Shown: positions 18,142 through 28,189, counted from the stretch's first letter. The stretch is DNA of 64,000 nt from Rhizobium sp. Pop5 (GCF_024721175.1 NZ_CP099402.1:434001-498000), one strand, 5' to 3'. Notes: generated by a model from the sequence alone, not told the origin. Numbers and translations: made by a program.

Positions 18142-20604
18142 TTAGTACGACGTCGGCAGCAGATAGCCGGAGGGCGAGGGCAGGTCGATGACGGACCTGA
18201 CGTCGGCGGCATTCGCCGCCACGATCAGCTGATAGGTCCCCGCTTCGGCCCGGAAGGCGCCGGTCTCGATGTCGAAAAAAGCGAGATCGCGCGGGGTGAT
18301 CTTCAGCGTGGCCGTGCCGGTTTCGCCGGGCTGCAGCGAAAGCTTTGCGAAGGCGCGCAACTCCTTGTCCGGGCGTTCCACCTTCGCCTTCGGCGAACTG
18401 ACATAGAGCTGGACAAGTTCCGAGCCGGGCCGGTCGCCTATATTGGTGACGTCGATGCTGACGGTCACGCCTTCGGAACTCATTTCGCTCGCCGAGAGCC
18501 GCGGTTCGCTCCAGCGGAAGCGCGTGTAGCCAAGGCCGAAGCCGAAGGGGAAGAGCGGCTCGACGGCGCTGACATCGTGATGGCGGTAGCCGACGAAGAC
18601 GCCTTCGGCATAGCGCACATGCCCGTCCTTGCCGGGATAGACGGCGGCATCGCCTGTGATGGCGGAATTGTCGGAAAGCGCCTTCGGGAAAGTCTGCGGC
18701 AGGCGGCCGCCGGGCTCGGCATCGCCGAACAAGACGTCGGCGACGGCATTGCCGAGTTCCTGGCCGGGATACCACATCTGCAGCACGGCGCGGACCTTGC
18801 CGAGCCAGGGCATTTCGATGGGGCCGCCGGTCTGCAGCACGACGACGGTGTTGACGTTTGCGGCCGCCACCTTCTCGATCAGCTCCTCCTGGCGGCCCGG
18901 TAGCCGCATGTCGGGCAGATCAAGTCCTTCCGTGTCCCACTCGCCGTCGCGGCCGACGAAAAGAAGGGCCACGTCGGCATTGCGGGCCGTCTCGACCGCG
19001 GCCTCGATATCGGCCTCGCCGAGCGGCTTTTCGACGCCGAAACGGACGGCGATGAGATTGATCCCCTCCTCGCTCGCTGTGGACGGCTCATATTCTACGG
19101 TGATTTCGTAGGAACGGTCCGCTTCGAGCGTCATCGCGCCGCGCTGTTCGTCATTGGCGGTGCCGAAATAGTTCTCGCCGCGCGTCCAGCCCTCACGGCC
19201 GTCGACCGTGAGCTCGCCGTCGACGAAGAGCCGCGCCAGCCCGGCATTGGTCATGCCGAATACATGCTCGCCGGCCTCTTCCGGAGCAAACTGCATCGTC
19301 ATGCGGGCCGAGAAATCGGCGGGATCGAGTTCGCCTGACGGCAGCTCGAACCAGAAGAATTCGCCCTTGTCGACGATCTCGACATGGAGGGGATCGCCCT
19401 TGCAGCCGCGCCCCTTGAAATATTCGACTGCGATCTTGCCCTTGAACACGTCGATCAGGCGGTTATGGCGGCAGCCGACCGCGTGGCTGATGCTGTTGGC
19501 ATTGGAAAGAGCCGCGCGAATGCCTTCGAGCGGGCTCACCGTATAATGGGCGGCGATCTGCGCGCTGCCGCCGCCCATGACCCGGGCGCTCGCGGCATTC
19601 GGCCCGATGACGGCGATCCGGTCGAGCGAAGTCTTGGCAAGCGGCAGGATGCCATCATTTTTGAGGAGGACCGCGCCTTCGGCGCCGAGACGCCGGATCA
19701 GCGCCCGGTCTTCGGGCAGGTCGATCGCCCGTTCCGTGAGATCGGGTTTGCTTTTGAATGCGCCGACCCGCTCGAACAGCAGCAGCATGCGCCGGGCCGC
19801 CGCCCGCACAGTCGCTGCTTCCACCTTGCCTTCCCGCACGGCGGCAACGAGTTTTTCGCCGCGGTCGCGCGCCGGGCCTGGCATTTCGAGATCGAGACCG
19901 GCATTGATCGTCTCGGCGGTCGAATGCGAACCGAACCAGTCGGACATGACGATGCCGTCGAAGCCCCATTCCTCACGCAACACCTTGGTCAGCAGCCAAT
20001 GATGCTCGCTCGTATAGGTGCCGTTGAGGCGGTTGTAGGAAGACATGACGGCCATCACGCCGGCGCGGCGGACGGCCTGTTCGAAGGGCGGGAGGTAGAT
20101 TTCGCGCAGCGTTCGCTCATCGATGTCGGACGACATGGTCTGCCGCTCGATCTCGGATTCATTGCCTGCAAAATGCTTGATCGTTGCCGCGATCCCCTCG
20201 CCCTGCACGCCCTCGATATAGGCGACGGCGAGTTCTGATGTCAGCATCGGATCTTCGGAGTAACATTCGAAATTGCGCCCGTTGAGGCCGGAACGATGAA
20301 TGTTCACCGTCGGCGCGAGCAGTACGGCAGCACCCTTGCTCTTCGCCTGGCGCCCAAGCGCCCTGCCCATCTGCCTGATGAGATCGGGGTTCCAGCTGGC
20401 GCCGAGCGCGATGGCGACAGGAAAACAGGTCGCCTTGACGCCTGCGACCAGCGAACCGGCGCCGCGGGCGCCGTTCGGCCCGTCCGTGACCTTGATCTTC
20501 GGCACGCCGAGGCGCTCGACGGGAACGGTCGTCCAGAAATCGGCGCCTGATAGCAGCGAGACCTGCTCTTCGAGCGTCATCTTGTCGAGAATGGAATCGA
20601 TCAT
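18142..20604 (-). CDS. GH3 family beta-glucosidase with PA14 insert
   Basis: An 820-residue glycoside hydrolase. The N-terminal barrel contains the nucleophile Asp222 in GIVMSDWFGSHS; the second GH3 domain follows, interrupted by a PA14-like insert (around ADFSARMTMQFAPEEAGEHV), and a fibronectin-III-like tail closes it. Enzymes of this layout remove terminal glucose or xylose from plant-derived oligosaccharides or glycosides. No signal peptide is seen, so it probably acts in the cytoplasm on imported sugars. The start at 20604 follows a strong GGGAGG site; an open frame upstream to 20673 runs into the operator. It is divergent from a TetR regulator and shares the promoter region with it. Confidence 0.9.
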   Translation of the reverse strand: MIDSILDKMTLEEQVSLLSGADFWTTVPVERLGVPKIKVTDGPNGARGAGSLVAGVKATCFPVAIALGASWNPDLIRQMGRALGRQAKSKGAAVLLAPTVNIHRSGLNGRNFECYSEDPMLTSELAVAYIEGVQGEGIAATIKHFAGNESEIERQTMSSDIDERTLREIYLPPFEQAVRRAGVMAVMSSYNRLNGTYTSEHHWLLTKVLREEWGFDGIVMSDWFGSHSTAETINAGLDLEMPGPARDRGEKLVAAVREGKVEAATVRAAARRMLLLFERVGAFKSKPDLTERAIDLPEDRALIRRLGAEGAVLLKNDGILPLAKTSLDRIAVIGPNAASARVMGGGSAQIAAHYTVSPLEGIRAALSNANSISHAVGCRHNRLIDVFKGKIAVEYFKGRGCKGDPLHVEIVDKGEFFWFELPSGELDPADFSARMTMQFAPEEAGEHVFGMTNAGLARLFVDGELTVDGREGWTRGENYFGTANDEQRGAMTLEADRSYEITVEYEPSTASEEGINLIAVRFGVEKPLGEADIEAAVETARNADVALLFVGRDGEWDTEGLDLPDMRLPGRQEELIEKVAAANVNTVVVLQTGGPIEMPWLGKVRAVLQMWYPGQELGNAVADVLFGDAEPGGRLPQTFPKALSDNSAITGDAAVYPGKDGHVRYAEGVFVGYRHHDVSAVEPLFPFGFGLGYTRFRWSEPRLSASEMSSEGVTVSIDVTNIGDRPGSELVQLYVSSPKAKVERPDKELRAFAKLSLQPGETGTATLKITPRDLAFFDIETGAFRAEAGTYQLIVAANAADVRSVIDLPSPSGYLLPTSY

Positions 20605-20683
20605 GCAAACCTCCCGTTCGAAGACATTGCGAGCGCCGCAAGCCATCCGTCGGGCTTGGGTCGCCTTCAGCAATTATTAAACC

Positions 20684-20699
20684 TACCGATTACTCGGTA
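20684..20699. promoter_or_regulatory. Inverted-repeat operator, probably for the TetR regulator
   Basis: TACCGA-TTAC-TCGGTA is a perfect 6-bp inverted repeat with a 4-base centre, in the 195 bases between the divergent beta-glucosidase and tetR genes. Its form (ACCGAnnnnTCGGT) is typical of TetR-family operators. Confidence 0.7.
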
Positions 20700-20799
20700 A
20701 TTTTAAGATGTCAACCGGCCGAGCGTGTTGTATGAATGGATGCTGCAGAAATCGGCCGGAGGCTTGCCGATCGCCGGGGGAAGAGGCAGACGGGAGACC

Positions 20800-21438
20800 A
20801 TGGCAGAACTTTCAAAAGCAGACACCGGAGAGACGCAAACGCGCCGGCGCCGCTCCCGCAAGGGAGAGGAGCGCCGCGCGGAAATCCTGGCGGCAGCGAT
20901 GCGCCGCTTTGCCGAAGACGGCTACCAGAGTGCCGCGATCGGCGACATCGCCCGGGATGTCGGCCTGTCGCTGCCCGGCCTGCTGCATCATTTCCCCACG
21001 AAGGTCGATCTGCTGCTCGCGATCCTCGCCAAGCGCGATCTCGATAGCGCTGACTTCATCGGGCACTATCGCTCTGATCTCAGCGCCCTGCTGAAGGGCA
21101 TGGTCGAGGTCTTCCGCCGCAACGCCGGAATGATCGAGGTCGTCAGGGCCTTCGCCATCCTGAATGCCGAGAGCCTGATGAAGGATCACCCCGCCAAGGC
21201 CTGGTTTCTTGGTCGCGCCGTGGAGATGCAGAACGGCATCGCCGCGACCTTCGAGCGGGCGATCGCCGACGGTTCGATCGACAACAAGACCGACAGCCGC
21301 GCGATGGCCGCCGAACTGATCGCCGTGATGGACGGCCTGCAAATGCTCTGGCTGCGCGACCCCGACCGCTTCGACATGGTCGGCGGCCTGGAAGCCTATG
21401 TCAGCCGATTGCTGGCGAGTCTCGGCTTGCAGCCGTGA
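20800..21438 (+). CDS. TetR/AcrR family transcriptional regulator
   Basis: A 212-residue DNA-binding protein. The N-terminal helix-turn-helix covers IGDIARDVGLSLPGLLHHF, preceded by a basic tail and EILAAAMRRFAEDGY, the usual first helix. The C-terminal ligand domain is about 150 residues. The ATG at 20800 follows GGGAG; an alternative ATG at 20725 would add 25 residues without TetR-like character. It is divergent from the GH3 beta-glucosidase and most likely represses it and itself through the inverted repeat at 20684-20699. The inducer is unknown, possibly a plant glycoside or its product (inferred). Confidence 0.88.
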   Translation: MAELSKADTGETQTRRRRSRKGEERRAEILAAAMRRFAEDGYQSAAIGDIARDVGLSLPGLLHHFPTKVDLLLAILAKRDLDSADFIGHYRSDLSALLKGMVEVFRRNAGMIEVVRAFAILNAESLMKDHPAKAWFLGRAVEMQNGIAATFERAIADGSIDNKTDSRAMAAELIAVMDGLQMLWLRDPDRFDMVGGLEAYVSRLLASLGLQP

Positions 21439-21604
21439 CCGCCGGTCGAGCCGGCGGGATCTCACCAGCCGGACATCATTCCGCGTCCATGACAGTAACC
21501 TGCAGCCCATCGAGGATGAGAGCGAGCGGCGCGCGCGATGATCCTGACATAGTCGGTGACATCAGCCCGAACGGCGAGACGTTGCAGGACTGCTTTGTCG
21601 GGCC

Positions 21605-22327
21605 TCATTGCGCGGCGAAATAGGTCTGAGCCGCGTCGATGACCTCGTCCGCGCGATCCTGTTTCAGGAGGTCTATGGGCCTGCGCCCGCCCAGCATGGG
21701 GTTCGGCTGGGTGAGCCACAGCCATGCGACCCGCTGATTGGAAACGAGCGCGGCGACCGTTGCTATGCCGCTTGCGGGACGCCCGTCGATGAATTGTTCG
21801 ATCGGATAGACGTGCTTTCTCGTTCCCTTCAACAGTGCGATGACCTCGCCGGCATGCTGCCAGCGATTGAGCGTGGAGCGCGCGACTCCAAAATCGCGCT
21901 GGATTTCGCTGGCGCCGGCAACCGGCCCAGCCCAATCCTCCAGCCTGCGGGCGATCGCCAGTTCGCCCAGCAATCGCGCGCCCTCCTCGGCCGTGACGAT
22001 CTTCCCGAGCCCTTCGCCGCCGGAGGGTTCCACAGCCTTTGGAACCTCGAGGGCGATCTTGCCGCTGCCGGGCGCATCGGTGAACGTCTCGACCAGACCA
22101 CGAATGCGGCGGGCAAGTTCACCCTGGCGCTTGCTGAGCTCGCGCCGCACGCTGACGGGAAGATCGACAATCGCCGCGGCCGCCGCGCCCGCAATACTGG
22201 CCGACAGGGCCACCGAGCCGGACTCGAATGTGGCATCGGCTTTCAGCACGTCGGCGACTTTGGCGGCGACGCGATCGGCGACCCTTGCCTGACGCGCACG
22301 GTGCAGCCGCACCTCAGAACCAGCCAT
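21605..22327 (-). CDS. ParS/Xre-type antitoxin-like protein (orphan)
   Basis: A 240-residue protein. Its middle has a helix-turn-helix-like stretch (SEIQRDFGVARSTLNRWQHAG), and the C-terminus carries the Xre/MbcA/ParS toxin-binding-domain pattern (NQRVAWLWLTQPNPMLGGRR followed by PIDLL), which in partner systems binds a RES-domain toxin. No RES toxin or other small partner gene lies next to it, so it looks like an orphan antitoxin or a stand-alone regulator. The start is supported by GGAG upstream and by a good promoter at 22355-22383. Confidence 0.75.
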   Translation of the reverse strand: MAGSEVRLHRARQARVADRVAAKVADVLKADATFESGSVALSASIAGAAAAAIVDLPVSVRRELSKRQGELARRIRGLVETFTDAPGSGKIALEVPKAVEPSGGEGLGKIVTAEEGARLLGELAIARRLEDWAGPVAGASEIQRDFGVARSTLNRWQHAGEVIALLKGTRKHVYPIEQFIDGRPASGIATVAALVSNQRVAWLWLTQPNPMLGGRRPIDLLKQDRADEVIDAAQTYFAAQ

Positions 22328-22354
22328 GATACTATCTCCGTTCCTACACGAACT

Positions 22355-22391
22355 GATATAGTCTCAAATGGCCAATTTGTCCAGTTTGTCC
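22355..22391 (-). promoter_or_regulatory. Sigma-70-like promoter overlapped by direct repeats
   Basis: Reading leftward, TGGACA (22378-22383), a 17-base spacer and TATATC (22355-22360) form a good promoter for the antitoxin-like gene, with a leader of about 20 bases. GGACAAA occurs twice with a 9-base period (22376-22391) across the -35 element, as expected for an autorepression operator. Confidence 0.55.
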
Positions 22392-22430
22392 CATTTTGGG
22401 CGCCGCCGCAAGCGGATGGGGCAGGCGTGA

Positions 22431-25400
22431 TCAGCCCTTTTGCAGCCTCCAGCTCCTGATTTCGAAAGGCATGATGTCGGCGGAGCCTTGGCGCTCCATC
22501 GGCTCTTCGAGAATGCTGAGCGGCTGCGACGCCGTCCATCCCGAAGGCAGGGTAAGCGAAAAGCGGCCACGCCGGCCGGCGGGTTCATAGAGGCGCAGGA
22601 TCAGGCCCTCGCCCTCCTCCGCCGGCTTCAGGCCGGAGAAGGCGACAGGGGTGCCTGCGACCGTCAGCGGCGAGAAACTGCCGGCGGAAAGGCCGTTGGT
22701 TTCGGCCGTCACCAGCGGCTGGTTCAGGTCAAGCGCCTCGTCGAGGACGCCGCCTTCATGCCAGGCGCCGTCATGCGGCATCAGCGCATAGGTGAAGCTC
22801 TGCTCGCCTTCGTCGGCCAAGGGATCGGGGTAGATCGGCCCGCGCACCAGGCTCATGCCGATCACATTGCCGCGGGCGCTGTGGCCATATTTGGCATTGT
22901 TGAGGAGCGCCACGCCGAAGCCCGGCTCGCTGATATCGACAAAGCGATGGGCGGCGGCCTCGAACATCGCCTGTTCCCAGGAGGTGTTCGTGTGCGTTGC
23001 CCGCTCGACGATGCCGAAGGCGCATTCGAAGGTCGCCTTGCGGGCCTGGACGTCGACCGGATTCAGAGTGCGCAGCAGCGTGCGGCGGTCGTGCCAGTCG
23101 ATCGTCGTTTCGATATCGAGCCGGCGGGCATTGGCTGTCAGAACATAGGTCTGCGTGACGCTCGAATTGCGGTAGCGGTGCACGACGCGGATCGCCGCGC
23201 GGTGAGGGCCGCTTTCGACGAGGCTGATGCTTTCGGGCGCTTCGAGACGGACGCCCTTTTCGGCATAATCGGCATCGACATCCCAGGCGTCCCAGTTGCG
23301 CGGCTTGTCGGCCGGATAGACCCAGAGCTGGTTGGCGGAGCCATCGACCGCCTCGCGGCCGCTCGCCTTGTGGATGAGGCTGGCAACGGCCCCGTCGCTG
23401 CCGATGACGACCGAGAGATGATCGTTTTCGAGGCGATCGGAACTTGCCTTCAGCCCGCCTGCCGGCCGCAGCGCGCTGCTATCGAAGACCGCGACGGACA
23501 AGGGAGCAACGATCTCGGCTGATGAAAGCGCCGTGCCGTCGGCAAGCGTTGCGTTCAGCGGCCGGGCCGCAAGTGACGGATTGACGACGATGAGCGCGTC
23601 AGTGACGCCGCCCTTCGGCAGAGTGGCCGAGAGCGCCTGCAGGGCCTTGTGCTGCTCGGCCTTGGCATGGTCGATAACGCCGCCGAGCTCCTGCTCCGCA
23701 TCCTGATAGACTTCGCGGATGCTCGAACCCGGCAGAATGTCGTGGAACTCGTTCTTCAACACCACGCGCCAATCCGTCTCGAGACTCCGGGGCTTCTCCG
23801 CGCCGAGCATATGGGCGAGCGAAGCGAGCGTCTCAGCGGTGATGAGCGCGCGTTCGGCGTGGCGGTGCTTGCGCTTGACGCCGCTTTGCGTCGTCAGTGT
23901 CGCGCGGTGCAGTTCGAGATAGATTTCGCCATCCCAGACGGGAAGCTTCTTCTCCGATGCGGTCTGGTGCGCCTGCTCGTAGAAGCCCTTGACAGTGCCC
24001 CAGCGCGCTTGCGGGATGGCGGGGAAATCGCGCAGTTGCACTTCGCGCTCCACCATCTCGGGCGTGACCCCGCCGCCGCCGTCGCCGTAACCGACGGCGA
24101 GAAGCGAGGCGTGATGCTGCGTCTTGCCGCGGAAATTCTTCCATGTCGGCAGGTAGCAATCCGGCTGCACGAAGCCGTTATAGCCCTGCATCGGATTGTC
24201 GAAGGTATGGGTCAGCACCCGGCTGCCGTCGAGGCCCTTCCACCAGAAGAGATCGGAGGGGATGTGGTTCGTCTCACTCCAGTTGACCTTGATGGTGAAG
24301 AAGCTGTCGATGCCGCCCTGTTTCAGGATCTGCGGCAGCGCCCCGGAGAAACCGAAGCAATCCGGCAGCCAGCAGACCGTATGGCGCGCGCCAAACGTCT
24401 TTTCGAAGTAACGCTGGCCGTAGAGCACCTGGCGGACGAGGCTTTCGCCGGTCGGCATATTGGTGTCGGGCTCGACCCACATACCGCCGACCGTCTCCCA
24501 CTTCCCGTCCGCGACCTCCTTCTTGATGCGCTCGAGAAGCTCGGGATCTTCCTCTCCCATCTGCGCGTAATAATGGGCAGTCGACTGGTTGAAGCGGAAA
24601 TCCTCCGAACGCTCCATCAGCGAAAGCGCCGTGTTGAACGTGCGCCGCATCTTCCGCCGCGTCTCGCGATAGGGCCAGAGCCAGGCGAGATCGATATGCG
24701 CATGGCCCGTCAGCACCAGTTCGCCATTCGGAGGAAAGCGCTTTTGCAGTTCCTTCAGCCGCACCGTCAGGGCGTCGAAGGCTGCAGCTGCCGAAGCGCT
24801 CTCCTCGTCCGTGAGACCCGCCGGATTTTCCTGAAGCTCCGGCAGTTCCCAGATCTTCTGCTGCATGACGGCGTCTGATGTGCGGGAGATGTAAGCCGCC
24901 GTATCCGACGGCCAGTCGAGGCTGCGCAGCGTGCGCTCGGCAGCGTCCACCATATGCGGCACGACCTCATGCTCGCCGAGCGCGCCGATCGCCTCGGCAA
25001 CCTGCTTCAGGAGAAGGTGCAAGCGGTGCACGGGGCCGTCGCGCCAGATCAGCCGGGCCTTGTTGAGCCTCGGCGCGCGGTTCGGCTCGCCGAAGGGAAA
25101 GCGGGCAACGCTTTCCGTCGCAATCGAGAAGCGGCGGCCTTTCACCGGGAATTCCTGATGGTAGGGATCGAGACCGAATGTCTCGCTCTCGCCGTCGGGG
25201 TAGCTCAGCGTAATCAGGCTCTCGCCGCCGAGATCGAGCTGCAGGCGGATATCTTCAAGAGGCCAGCCCTCCGGCGCTTCGGCGCTCGCGGCAAAATGCA
25301 CGACCCCATTGCGATGCGGCCAGTCCTGGTGATGGGCGATCGGCTCGCCCTCGAACGTCCAGCCATCGATCGGGCTGCTATACCGGTCCCGCCAATGCGC

Positions 25401-25457
25401 GAGCTCTGTGATACGGACCTTCAGACTGTCGAAGCGTTGGGCGATGGTGAGCGGCAT
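22431..25457 (-). CDS. GH38 family alpha-mannosidase
   Basis: A 1008-residue enzyme that removes alpha-linked mannose from oligosaccharides. The metal site begins with His254 and Asp256 in GHAHIDLAWLWP, and the nucleophile is Asp366 in WLPDCFGFS. The full family layout is present: N-terminal domain, catalytic barrel, three-helix domain and large beta-sandwich tail. There is no signal peptide, which fits a cytoplasmic enzyme acting on imported oligosaccharides, as in other bacterial GH38 proteins. AGGAT precedes the ATG. It may work with the GH3 enzyme nearby in using plant or microbial glycans, although the two genes are separated by other functions. Confidence 0.92.
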   Translation of the reverse strand: MPLTIAQRFDSLKVRITELAHWRDRYSSPIDGWTFEGEPIAHHQDWPHRNGVVHFAASAEAPEGWPLEDIRLQLDLGGESLITLSYPDGESETFGLDPYHQEFPVKGRRFSIATESVARFPFGEPNRAPRLNKARLIWRDGPVHRLHLLLKQVAEAIGALGEHEVVPHMVDAAERTLRSLDWPSDTAAYISRTSDAVMQQKIWELPELQENPAGLTDEESASAAAAFDALTVRLKELQKRFPPNGELVLTGHAHIDLAWLWPYRETRRKMRRTFNTALSLMERSEDFRFNQSTAHYYAQMGEEDPELLERIKKEVADGKWETVGGMWVEPDTNMPTGESLVRQVLYGQRYFEKTFGARHTVCWLPDCFGFSGALPQILKQGGIDSFFTIKVNWSETNHIPSDLFWWKGLDGSRVLTHTFDNPMQGYNGFVQPDCYLPTWKNFRGKTQHHASLLAVGYGDGGGGVTPEMVEREVQLRDFPAIPQARWGTVKGFYEQAHQTASEKKLPVWDGEIYLELHRATLTTQSGVKRKHRHAERALITAETLASLAHMLGAEKPRSLETDWRVVLKNEFHDILPGSSIREVYQDAEQELGGVIDHAKAEQHKALQALSATLPKGGVTDALIVVNPSLAARPLNATLADGTALSSAEIVAPLSVAVFDSSALRPAGGLKASSDRLENDHLSVVIGSDGAVASLIHKASGREAVDGSANQLWVYPADKPRNWDAWDVDADYAEKGVRLEAPESISLVESGPHRAAIRVVHRYRNSSVTQTYVLTANARRLDIETTIDWHDRRTLLRTLNPVDVQARKATFECAFGIVERATHTNTSWEQAMFEAAAHRFVDISEPGFGVALLNNAKYGHSARGNVIGMSLVRGPIYPDPLADEGEQSFTYALMPHDGAWHEGGVLDEALDLNQPLVTAETNGLSAGSFSPLTVAGTPVAFSGLKPAEEGEGLILRLYEPAGRRGRFSLTLPSGWTASQPLSILEEPMERQGSADIMPFEIRSWRLQKG

Positions 25458-25739
25458 GGCTTATCCTGTTGAAAATCGGCGGTGGACGATCCGGAATCAT
25501 GGCTTTGGGAGATGAAGATGGTGCGACAAGGATCGCAAATGCCGGCCCCTCCTCCCAACGGGTCCTGCCGATGCTTAGATTAAGTAACTTTGATTTGGCG
25601 TCAAGTCCGGAAGAAATTCGTTAAGTCATCGATACAGCGGGAGTCGATGTTCCGATATGTCTTCCATTTGTCATCGCACAATCACATCACCGCTCATCAG
25701 GCAGTGACCGCTTGCCGTGACGAGCCCGGCCGCACCCCG

Positions 25740-28034
25740 TCACTTTTCACAGAGCCGTCGACCGCCAGAGTACGGCTGATAGGTACAATCGGACGGCCGG
25801 AAGGAGCGATAGCTGCGTGAGCAGGCGGTGATGTTGCAGGACTGCGCCGCGCCTTGGGCGCCGTTTGCCGCTTCTGTCGATCGCACACCATCCAGAGGTT
25901 CGGCCGCCGCCTCGCGTATGAAGTCCCGCCAAATATGCGCTGGCAGGGCGCCCCCCGTCACCCCTTTCATCGGCGTGTCGTCATCATTGCCAACCCAGAC
26001 GCCGACGACGAGCGATTCCGTGAAGCCGACGAACCAGGCATCGCGATTATTCTGGCTGGTACCAGTCTTGCCGGCCGCAAAGGTGCCGGGATCTGCTCCA
26101 CGTCCAGTGCCGCGCTCGACCACCAACTGCAGGAGCTCGAGGAGATTGGACTGGTAGGGCGAAAGATCGACACTCGGCTTTGATTGTGCCCCTACCCGAA
26201 AGGCCTTGGGCTGTCCTGCCGCTTGGAAGTCGATGATACCCCATGGCTTGACGGGCGCCCTGCCGAGTTGGACGGACGCATAGGCGCTGGTGAGATTAAG
26301 CAGATTTACTTCGGATGTGCCAAGCGCCAAAGACGGGGTATTGGCAAGCGGCGCATCAATGCCGAGCTCGCGCGCTGCGGCAATTACTTGGTCCATCCCA
26401 ACCTCTTCGGCAAGCGCTACTGACGCAGCGTTGAGCGATCGCGCGAACGCTTCGGCAAGCGTTACCCAACCGCGATAGTTGCCGCCCGAATTTTCCGGCG
26501 ACCAGCCGTCGACGTCAATTGGCGCATCCAGAACCTGGTCGGCCAGGGTGAGCCCAGCTTTCAGTGCTGCGTAATAGACGAATAGCTTGAAGGTGGAACC
26601 CGGCTGGCGCATCGCGGTGACGGCCCGGTTGAACTGGCTTGCCTTGTAGTCTTGCCCACCAACCATGGCAACGACCGCGCCGTCCGGCGTCATCGCGACC
26701 AAAGCGGCCTGCGATGCTCCGACTGCGTGTCCTTCCCCGTTCAAGGCGCTCTTCACGACTTTTTCTGCGATCTGCTGCAACTGCGGCACCAGCGTCGTGC
26801 GCACCGTCGTCGAACCTGGCGAGGCGCCGGCGATCTCGCTCGCCTGCGGCGAAATCCAATCGGCAAACCAGCTTCCGGAGCGTGGTGTCGGCGTCGTTGG
26901 ATGCAGCTTGGCAAAGCTCGCCTTCGCCTCCGCCGCCTCTGGCGCGGTTATCTTGCCATTGGTCGCCATCGCATCGAGCACGACCGTGGTGCGCTGACGG
27001 GCGCCTTCAAAATTGTCGATGGGATTCCATTGGCTGGGCGCCCGCAGCAACCCCGCCAGCATCGCCGACTCCGGCAGGTCAAGGGCACCGATATCCTTGT
27101 TGAAATAGATCCGCGCGGCGGCAGGCATGCCGGTTGCGCCCGCGCCAAGATAGACGCTGTTGAGGTAGCGCGTCAGGATTTCCCGCTTGCCGAGCTTCCA
27201 TTCCAACCAGACGGCGATGACAACTTCCTGGATTTTTCGTTTTATCGTTCGATCGCTGTCGAGGTATTGCAGCTTGATGAGTTGCTGGGTGATTGTGCTT
27301 CCACCCTCTACCACCGAGCCAGCCTCCAAGTTCCGGAGGAACGCCCTGCCGATCCCCCTGGGGTCAACGCCGAAATGATCCATGAACCGGCGGTCCTCGA
27401 TCGAAAGGACGGCATCAATCAGATGGGACGGGAACTGGCCGTATTGGGCGTATGGCCCTTGATAGGGGCCCTGTCTTACCAAAGGCCCGCCATCTGCGGT
27501 TTCCAGCACCACGATAGGCTTTAACGTTCCGTCACGTATTTCGCTCCAGGGGACATCTTTTAGTGCCCACACCAGCATACTGGCCACGAGGAGACAGACC
27601 AGCAAAACCGCGCCCATAGCGAACTTCCACCAGCCCGCCCGAAGCGATCGGCGCTGGCGACTTTCCCGCGGATGGGCACCCCGATCGCGAATAACGCGCC
27701 CGGCTCGGGCTAGAGCAGCGCTCGCCAATTTTGTTGGGATTGATGAGGTGACCAGCCGCATCGACCTTCCTAGCTTCCGCCTCAAAAACGAAGTGGCTGC
27801 CTTGGTCCTCGCCAATCCAGAACTCGCCTGCAAATCTTGGAGCAGCGCACGTAATAGATTGCTTGCCGCCTGCCGAGTTTGGCCGAAGGATCCGTGCTGA
27901 AGTTGTGGATCTTCGGCCTGGGTGGTTCCCGTCGAATTCGAAGCGGTTCTTTGAGTTGTCGAATCTGCTGGCTGATTGCGACCCGTGGCCGGGTTGCCTG
28001 CACTTTCGTCAGAGGAGTCGGGAGGACTAGGCAT
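25740..28034 (-). CDS. Bifunctional penicillin-binding protein, class A (PBP1A type)
   Basis: A 764-residue cell-wall synthase. After a hydrophilic Ser/Thr/Gln-rich tail of about 100 residues comes one membrane helix (KFAMGAVLLVCLLVASMLV). The GT51 glycosyltransferase has catalytic Glu213 in SIEDRRFMDHFGVD and the GGSTITQQL motif. The transpeptidase has Ser480 in GSTFK and the KTGTS motif. The C-terminal end carries four cysteines after the catalytic domain, which could pair in the periplasm. Rhizobia have several such enzymes and this is an accessory one. The start is uncertain because no strong ribosome site precedes 28034, and the N-terminal tail may be shorter. Confidence 0.9.
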   Translation of the reverse strand: MPSPPDSSDESAGNPATGRNQPADSTTQRTASNSTGTTQAEDPQLQHGSFGQTRQAASNLLRALLQDLQASSGLARTKAATSFLRRKLGRSMRLVTSSIPTKLASAALARAGRVIRDRGAHPRESRQRRSLRAGWWKFAMGAVLLVCLLVASMLVWALKDVPWSEIRDGTLKPIVVLETADGGPLVRQGPYQGPYAQYGQFPSHLIDAVLSIEDRRFMDHFGVDPRGIGRAFLRNLEAGSVVEGGSTITQQLIKLQYLDSDRTIKRKIQEVVIAVWLEWKLGKREILTRYLNSVYLGAGATGMPAAARIYFNKDIGALDLPESAMLAGLLRAPSQWNPIDNFEGARQRTTVVLDAMATNGKITAPEAAEAKASFAKLHPTTPTPRSGSWFADWISPQASEIAGASPGSTTVRTTLVPQLQQIAEKVVKSALNGEGHAVGASQAALVAMTPDGAVVAMVGGQDYKASQFNRAVTAMRQPGSTFKLFVYYAALKAGLTLADQVLDAPIDVDGWSPENSGGNYRGWVTLAEAFARSLNAASVALAEEVGMDQVIAAARELGIDAPLANTPSLALGTSEVNLLNLTSAYASVQLGRAPVKPWGIIDFQAAGQPKAFRVGAQSKPSVDLSPYQSNLLELLQLVVERGTGRGADPGTFAAGKTGTSQNNRDAWFVGFTESLVVGVWVGNDDDTPMKGVTGGALPAHIWRDFIREAAAEPLDGVRSTEAANGAQGAAQSCNITACSRSYRSFRPSDCTYQPYSGGRRLCEK

Positions 28035-28189
28035 CGGTTACCGATAGAAAGCCAACGTAGCGTAAAACTTTATAGCCCGCCGAAGCTGAGTGTTCTACGG
28101 CAAAAGGTCTCAATCGCTTCGAGGAGTTTGCCGATTGCCGCCGCTTACCGGCGGCACCCTACGGGTGGAGCAGCCCTGTTGAGCCGGGC

